This document shows positions 59,496 through 64,000 of a stretch of 64,000 bases of DNA, piece by piece (the first letter of the stretch is position 1; each line of letters starts with the position of its first letter). The notes below the pieces were generated by a model. The model did no database searches. It was given only the letters and a program-made list of their open reading frames with translations, and was not told the DNA's origin. The stretch spans positions 1 through 64,000 of the forward strand of contig CAZHGH010000004.1 of NCBI GenBank assembly GCA_964531205.1. Direction: 5' to 3'. A program made the position numbers and the translations under genes. This stretch comes from JAICWY01 sp964531205 (GTDB lineage Bacteria; Vulcanimicrobiota; Vulcanimicrobiia; Vulcanimicrobiales; Vulcanimicrobiaceae).

Positions 59496-61094
59496 TCTAT
59501 CGCATTTGCCCTAGCACTACTGCTAACAGCATGCTCCCAAAATCAGTCCGCCCAACGCGCAACGCCCAACACCTCCCTGGCCATAGCCCAACAGCGCGAA
59601 CCGATGTCCCTCAACCCCGCACTTGAAAACGGGCAGTCCGCAACCGAGTGGGGCTTTCTCCTCTTCTCCTACCTCGTTAAATACAACGACAAGGGCGCGC
59701 TTGTAGGTGATGTCGCGACACAAGTTCCAACGCTGCAAAACGGCGGCATCAGCGCCGACGGCAAAACCGTCACGTACCATCTGCGCAAAGGCGTGCGCTT
59801 CGCCGACGGAACGCCGCTGACGGCGCACGATTGCGTGTGGTCGATCGACGCAGTCAACAATCGCGCAAACAACGTCCAGTCGCGCTACGGTTACGACCGT
59901 GTCGCCAAAGCGGAAGCGCCCAACGATACGACACTCGTTCTGCATTTGAAAGAGCCGTTTGCGCCGTTGCTCACGCTCGTTCTCGCGCCGCAAGGCTTTC
60001 CGATTCTTCCGCAACACGTGCTCGAGAAGTATCCGGATTTCAACCACATCGCCTTCGATTCAAAACCGCTCGGCTCCGGACCGTACGTGGTGGACCGCTG
60101 GCTGCGTGGCGACCGTGTCGTCATGCATGCGAATCCGTACTACTGGGACGGCAAACCGAAAATCGACCGGCTGACGATCCGGTTCATTCCCGACGCGCAA
60201 GCCGGTACGAACCTCCTGCAAACGCACGAAGTGCAAGGCTACTTCAACGTTCAGGACTTCGCGCAGTACCCGGTTCTCAAGCGCATATCGGGTTACACCG
60301 TGTATAGCACCCCGGTCGCCGGCGTGGGTGCCGTCATCTTCAACACGCAAAGCCCTGTGACGAACGATCCGCGCGTGCGTCATGCGGTTGCCGAAGCGAT
60401 CGACATGAACACCCTGATCCAGAAGGCATACCGCGGTGCCCAGCGCTTTACGCAAGCCGGTCGCGGTCTGTTCTTCTGGGCATACGATTCGAAAGCATAT
60501 CCCGATGTTCCGTACGATGTCGCGCACGCGCGCACGTTGCTGGACGAAGCGGGATGGGCCATGGGTAGCGACGGGCTCCGGCATAAAAACGGGCGCACTT
60601 TGGACGTACAATTTATCATACAGGCCGCGACGCCCGGAGACGCAATCATCGCGAATGCAGTTGCGCAGTACGAACGCGCCGTAGGCGCGCGCGTCACAAT
60701 CAAGCAATTCAACATTACGCAGTTTGTCGCGCCCGTTAGCGAGCATGGTCCCGTCTATGGCGGTCTTTTCGATGTGGCGCTTTATCCGTTCGTCAACGGC
60801 GACGATCCGGACACGACCGATCAATTCGCCTGTGCGAACGTACCGCCGCACGGATACAACAAGTCGCGCATTTGCGATCCGCGCATAGATGCGCTGTTAA
60901 CCGCAGGGCGCTCGACTTTCGATATTGCGAAACGCAAGGCGATTTACGCAAAGCTCGAGTCGCTACTCTACCAACAACTGCCTATCGAACTCATCTACCA
61001 GCGCAACGAGATCGACGTGTTCACGGCGGGCCTCAAAGGGATCGCCGGCTCCCTAGACAGCGTCTTCTGGAACGTCGGCCGCTGGCAATTCTAA
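59415..61094 (+). CDS. Peptide/solute-binding lipoprotein of an ABC importer (SBP_bac_5)
   Basis: 559 residues from GTG 59415 (GTGA overlap with the tsaD stop). The first 29 residues come from the hairpin repeat and are Arg-rich, followed by a lipoprotein signal (SIAFALALLLTAC; Cys at residue 40). The mature part is a family 5 binding protein: GKTVTYHLRKGVRFADGTPL, LGSGPYVVDRWLRGDRVVMH and YGGLFDVALYPFVNG. It probably binds oligopeptides or nickel/sugar-like ligands. No permease or ATPase genes are nearby, so the importer partner is elsewhere. A shorter start is possible. Confidence 0.85.
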   Translation: MSLSNDPEQSVRRLAERAVEGRARRARSIAFALALLLTACSQNQSAQRATPNTSLAIAQQREPMSLNPALENGQSATEWGFLLFSYLVKYNDKGALVGDVATQVPTLQNGGISADGKTVTYHLRKGVRFADGTPLTAHDCVWSIDAVNNRANNVQSRYGYDRVAKAEAPNDTTLVLHLKEPFAPLLTLVLAPQGFPILPQHVLEKYPDFNHIAFDSKPLGSGPYVVDRWLRGDRVVMHANPYYWDGKPKIDRLTIRFIPDAQAGTNLLQTHEVQGYFNVQDFAQYPVLKRISGYTVYSTPVAGVGAVIFNTQSPVTNDPRVRHAVAEAIDMNTLIQKAYRGAQRFTQAGRGLFFWAYDSKAYPDVPYDVAHARTLLDEAGWAMGSDGLRHKNGRTLDVQFIIQAATPGDAIIANAVAQYERAVGARVTIKQFNITQFVAPVSEHGPVYGGLFDVALYPFVNGDDPDTTDQFACANVPPHGYNKSRICDPRIDALLTAGRSTFDIAKRKAIYAKLESLLYQQLPIELIYQRNEIDVFTAGLKGIAGSLDSVFWNVGRWQF

Positions 61095-61129
61095 TCCGGG
61101 ACCAGTCTTCCTAACCGCTTCACAATTTA

Positions 61130-61147
61130 CACCTAAATTCTTAGGTG
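61130..61147. promoter_or_regulatory. Short palindrome before an exported-protein gene
   Basis: CACCTAA-ATTC-TTAGGTG is a perfect 7-bp inverted repeat with a 4-nt loop, followed by GGGGCG, not by a T-run. It lies 20 bp upstream of the GGGAGG ribosome binding site for the gene at 61168, so an operator or a 5' leader hairpin is more likely than a terminator. Confidence 0.4.
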
Positions 61148-61167
61148 GGGCGATTTGGGAGGTTGCT

Positions 61168-61698
61168 ATGCTGGTAGCCGTTGCCGCTGCCGTCACTCTA
61201 TTCGCTATTCCTCCGCAACGAAGAGCTGATTACGTCCTTACGCCGCAGCAGGAAGCAATGGTGCGCGCGTCCTTCACGTCAGAGCGGTTCCCCACGGTTT
61301 CGGAAGCTGCATACGCGGCATCGCTACGCTATGCGCAAGCGCTGCTCACGGTGGAGATAGGCGCCAAAATCTACGTCGACTTCGTACAGGGCCAACCGGT
61401 GTACAGCTATGGTCCGCCATTGCTCGGCCAATACGATTATGATAGCGGCGAGGAAGAGATCGTTTACGATCCCTTCGATCCTGATGGACACTTTCGCGTG
61501 GTTGGGTTTTGGCACGAACATCCGACGGTCGACGATTGGTTCACGCTCTACGGGCATTACGCACAGATCGATGCGACGCATCAAACGATTTGGACGACGA
61601 TTGGCCACGATCTGTTCGTTCAATTTTGGGACGGATCGGAAGCCATGCCGCAATGGTCGGCCTCCGTCCCGGCGATTCAGCCTATTGCGCGCGTTTAG
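61168..61698 (+). CDS. Exported protein with a JAMM-like HxH motif (DUF4329-like)
   Basis: 176 residues with a good ribosome binding site (GGGAGG, 5-nt spacing). An N-terminal signal peptide (MLVAVAAAVTLFAIPPQRR) is followed by a helical segment and a beta-rich core. The stretch VVGFWHEHPTVDDWFTLYGH carries an HxH-like metal motif resembling the JAMM/DUF4329 core (usually HTHP...S...D). A full JAMM set of Glu, His, His, Asp is not proven. Probably periplasmic; possible isopeptidase or binding protein. It is convergent with the small lipoprotein at 61700 (1-bp gap). Confidence 0.6.
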   Translation: MLVAVAAAVTLFAIPPQRRADYVLTPQQEAMVRASFTSERFPTVSEAAYAASLRYAQALLTVEIGAKIYVDFVQGQPVYSYGPPLLGQYDYDSGEEEIVYDPFDPDGHFRVVGFWHEHPTVDDWFTLYGHYAQIDATHQTIWTTIGHDLFVQFWDGSEAMPQWSASVPAIQPIARV

Positions 61699-61699
61699 C

Positions 61700-61906
61700 T
61701 CAGCACGATCGGCAAGTGCTGTTTTTCCCCGGTATTCCTCCGCCGTTGTCCATCGTGCGCCGAAGGTCGCTTTTTCCGGGTATGCCGCCTCCGTTATCGA
61801 GGGACGTACGCGGCAGCAATGTCATCTGACCTGATGGCGTCGTGCAAGCGGTTGCAGCACCCAAAACCGTAAGCACAAGCGAGAAAATAAGAATGCGACG
61901 TTTCAT
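61700..61906 (-). CDS. Small lipoprotein with duplicated DNGGGIPGK motif
   Basis: 68 residues. A lipoprotein signal MKRRILIFSLVLTVLGAATAC (lipobox ATAC) is followed by a short spacer and two copies of DNGGGIPGK (separated by SDLRRTM), ending in NSTCRSC. The Gly-rich duplicates with flanking basic residues look like a processed or binding motif. The C-terminal CRSC could form a disulfide. No family recognised. It could be a small secreted signal or a precursor peptide. It is convergent with the gene at 61168 and followed by argD on the upstream side. Confidence 0.6.
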   Translation of the reverse strand: MKRRILIFSLVLTVLGAATACTTPSGQMTLLPRTSLDNGGGIPGKSDLRRTMDNGGGIPGKNSTCRSC

Positions 61907-61941
61907 GCGGCACCTCTCTGCTCGGGCCGCTATTGTAACAC

Positions 61942-63144
61942 CTACATCCGGTTCGGCGGCAAGTTGGCCGCCGCAGCGTCTAGCGCTCCCACCGCGCGAT
62001 CGATTTCTTCCGCAGTAACGATGAGCGGCGGCGCCAGGCGGATCGTATTGTTGCCTGCTTTATTGAATAGCACGTTGCACTGCGTACGCGAGTACTCCAC
62101 GATCGCCGCAGCGTCGTACGGATGTCGAACGGGAACGCCCGCCAACAAACCGACGCCGCGCGGCTGGCCGTACACCAGCGGATATTTCTCGGCAAGATCG
62201 TGCAAGCCGGCAAAGAGCCGCGCCCACATTTTCTCTACGTACTCCTCCAGCTGCAGTTCGTCGCGAACCCGCAAGTGCGCGAGCGCAGCGGCACATGGAA
62301 CGGGGGAACCGCCGAACGTCGAACCATGATCGCCTGGCTGCAAACCGGCGGCGAATTGTTCCCGCACGAGCATCGCTCCGATCGGCAAACCGTTCGCAAG
62401 CGCTTTAGCAAGCGTTACGACGTCGGGTTCGATATCGTAGCGTTGGAAGGCAAACAACGGGCCCAATCGGCCCATTCCGCACTGCACCTCATCAAAAATC
62501 AGCAGCGCGCCTTGTTTCGTACATAGGTCGCGCGCCGCTTCGAGAAATTCCGGTTCCGCGCATATGACGCCGTTCTCACCCTGAACGGGCTCGACGATGA
62601 GCGCGGCAACATCCGCGCTCATCGCCTGTTTCAACGAGAAAACATCGTTAAATGGTGTGGTGCGAAAGCCGCCGGGCAACGGTTCGAAGCCCTCGTGGTA
62701 CGCGGCATTCGCGGTTGCGGCGAGTGCGCCCATCGTGCGTCCGTGAAATCCGCCGGTACACGATACGATCGTCTTGCGATTTGGCTCACCATTGCGATGC
62801 GCAAACTTGCGCGCGAGTTTGATGGCGGCCTCATTCGCTTCGGTTCCCGAGTTGCAGAAAAACACGCGATCGAAACCCGACCGGCGCGCGAGTTCTTCAG
62901 CGAGCGTCGAAGCCGGTTCGTGGCCGAAGAGGTTGCTGCAATGCACGAGTTTTTGCGCCTGTTCCGCTACTGCCTCTGCAATTGCAGCATGCGCGTGTCC
63001 GAGCGCGCACGTCGCGATGCCGCCAATCATGTCCAGATACGCCTGCCCACGATCGTCGTACAGTTCGCAGCCCTTCCCTGAGACGAACGTAACGGGCGCG
63101 CGTTTGTAATTTTGCAATAAACGGTCGTTGTGAATGGCAATCAT
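61942..63144 (-). CDS. argD: Acetylornithine aminotransferase
   Basis: 400 residues from ATG 63144, overlapping the argJ stop (ATGA). Class III PLP-dependent aminotransferase of arginine biosynthesis: N-acetylglutamate semialdehyde to N2-acetylornithine. Motifs: YLDMIGGIATCALGHAHAAI, LIFDEVQCGMGRLGPLFAFQ (metal-free Asp contacting PLP), and the PLP Lys in TLAKALANGLPIGA. The size is normal. It may also act as succinyldiaminopimelate aminotransferase. Second gene of argJ-argD. Confidence 0.93.
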   Translation of the reverse strand: MIAIHNDRLLQNYKRAPVTFVSGKGCELYDDRGQAYLDMIGGIATCALGHAHAAIAEAVAEQAQKLVHCSNLFGHEPASTLAEELARRSGFDRVFFCNSGTEANEAAIKLARKFAHRNGEPNRKTIVSCTGGFHGRTMGALAATANAAYHEGFEPLPGGFRTTPFNDVFSLKQAMSADVAALIVEPVQGENGVICAEPEFLEAARDLCTKQGALLIFDEVQCGMGRLGPLFAFQRYDIEPDVVTLAKALANGLPIGAMLVREQFAAGLQPGDHGSTFGGSPVPCAAALAHLRVRDELQLEEYVEKMWARLFAGLHDLAEKYPLVYGQPRGVGLLAGVPVRHPYDAAAIVEYSRTQCNVLFNKAGNNTIRLAPPLIVTAEEIDRAVGALDAAAANLPPNRM

Positions 63145-64000
63145 GTTCTGTAACTCGCATTGATGCGTACGTAATCGCGCGAAAGATCGCACCCCCAGCC
63201 GGTCGCCGACGCATTGCCGATGCCGAGATCGAGCCGTACGGTCACAGCGGTGTGCTCGAGCTCGCGATGCGCTTCCGCTTCCGAAAGCACCTCAACCGCG
63301 CCCGTTTCGACCCACAACTGATCGTTCAAATACAGCGACCACTTTTCCGGATCGAGACCCGCGCGAACGGATCCCGCAGCCGCAATGATGCGTCCCCAAT
63401 TCGGATCCTCACCAAAGAGCGCGGTCTTCACCAAATTGCTGTTGATGACCGCGCGCGCGGCGAGACGTGCCTGCTGTTCGGTTGCGGCGCCCGTAACGTG
63501 AACGGTCAACGTTTTCGTCGCACCTTCCCCGTCGGCAACCATCGATTGCGCGAGATCGTCGCATACTTTCCGCAGCGCAAGAGCAAAGTGCGACGGGGCG
63601 TCTCCTTCACCGGGCGGGGCAAAAGCATACACTGCATCGTTCGTCGACATGTCGCCGTCGACCGAAATCATATTGAACGTTGCGTCCGTGCATGCTAAAA
63701 GATGTTGCTGCAACACGGCTTGGGGCATCGGTGCATCGGTGGCGATGAACGCCAGCATCGTCGCCATGTTTGGCGCTATCATCCCGGAGCCTTTAGCGAT
63801 TCCGGCGACGACGTATTTCTTCTTTCCTTCGTAAAACGCGTATGCCGAAAGTTTCGGAACGCGGTCGGTCGTCATGATCGCCTCCGATGCATCGAACGCG
63901 GCTTTACCGCCGTCTTCGAGGTCCTCAACGGCGCGCTCGAGGCCTTTTGAAATGCGATCCATGGGCAACGGCACGCCGATGACGCCGGTCGACGCGACGA
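63141..64000 (-). CDS. argJ: Bifunctional ornithine acetyltransferase/N-acetylglutamate synthase (5' end beyond the window)
   Basis: 286 residues are visible; the start lies beyond 64000 (the open frame continues as VASTGVIGVPLPMDRI, typical of the inner N-terminal part). ArgJ recycles the acetyl group from N-acetylornithine to glutamate. The self-cleavage site AT-MLAF is present in GMIAPNMATMLAFIATDA, along with SVDGDMSTNDAVYAFAPP and FGEDPNWGRIIAAAGSVRAG. Overlaps argD by four bases, so the arginine genes are translationally coupled. Confidence 0.93.
   Translation of the reverse strand, partial: VASTGVIGVPLPMDRISKGLERAVEDLEDGGKAAFDASEAIMTTDRVPKLSAYAFYEGKKKYVVAGIAKGSGMIAPNMATMLAFIATDAPMPQAVLQQHLLACTDATFNMISVDGDMSTNDAVYAFAPPGEGDAPSHFALALRKVCDDLAQSMVADGEGATKTLTVHVTGAATEQQARLAARAVINSNLVKTALFGEDPNWGRIIAAAGSVRAGLDPEKWSLYLNDQLWVETGAVEVLSEAEAHRELEHTAVTVRLDLGIGNASATGWGCDLSRDYVRINASYRT

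Noticed and set aside
61130..61147. Rho-independent terminator after the binding-protein gene
   Set aside because: Perfect stem but no T-run after it on either strand side; closer to a leader hairpin or operator.

Overview
The window comes from a GC-rich bacterial chromosome (high-50s percent GC by eye). It has compact operons, many 1-4 bp stop/start overlaps (ATGA, GTGA, TTGA), and no rRNA, tRNA, phage, insertion-sequence or CRISPR signature that I can see. The gene mix is unusual: an Acidobacteria-style PadR/ADOP permease pair, an actinobacteria-style ctaE-qcrABC/ctaF respiratory set, and several lipoproteins with Pro/Thr/Ser (PTPSP) tails. This fits an aerobic or microaerophilic soil-type lineage such as Candidatus Eremiobacterota (WPS-2), but the assignment is an inference from style, not a marker-gene placement. 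Six runs of exactly 100 N show a draft or metagenomic scaffold. Five of them are flanked by an exact duplicate (55 bp four times, 41 bp once). Collapsing the N plus one copy restores a single reading frame each time, so those five are joining artefacts and not missing DNA.

Layout. 1-3250: exported proteins and lipoproteins on the minus strand behind a TPR-LuxR regulator, whose upstream region carries AGCC repeats at 10-bp steps. 3287-8853: thrS (without TGS domain), a PT-rich lipoprotein, a ClC chloride channel with CBS domains and an aspartyl-protease-like exported protein. 8908-22976: transporters (lactate-type MFS, a second MFS, OPT), a membrane glycosyltransferase, a VPS10/BNR-repeat exported protein, a quinone oxidoreductase, a secreted lipase, a DUF1326/DUF2182 pair and a DUF1232 protein. 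23023-25841: a broken TlpA-like gene, a membrane-inserted patatin and a STAS protein. 25838-31597: an efflux locus (two PadR regulators, ADOP permease, small membrane protein, MacA-like adaptor, MacB/LolD-like ATPase) with two palindromic operators. 31661-39145: AlkZ/YcaQ glycosylase, aldose epimerase, a cupredoxin/phosphoesterase/ECF-sigma/anti-sigma operon, EttA and small proteins.

39305-50534 is a seven-gene minus-strand operon with tight overlaps that looks like an oxidative carbohydrate or sugar-acid pathway: TPP enzyme, enolase-superfamily dehydratase, FAD/Fe-S dehydrogenase, two SDRs, a six-hairpin glycosidase and a TIM-barrel isomerase. 50613-58386 holds the terminal respiratory chain in two divergent operons around a CRP-family regulator: ctaE-qcrA-qcrB-ctaG-qcrC on one side, coxB-coxA-ctaF on the other. 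The diheme QcrC suggests a bc1:aa3 supercomplex. 58396-64000 holds tsaD, a peptide-binding lipoprotein, two small exported proteins and argD-argJ (argJ cut by the window edge).

A dispersed, hairpin-bearing intergenic repeat (core TTGTCATCGTGAGGTATCGA) occurs at least six times. In two places it supplies the stop codon of the upstream gene. In two places it supplies, or lies within, the N-terminal signal region of a downstream lipoprotein.
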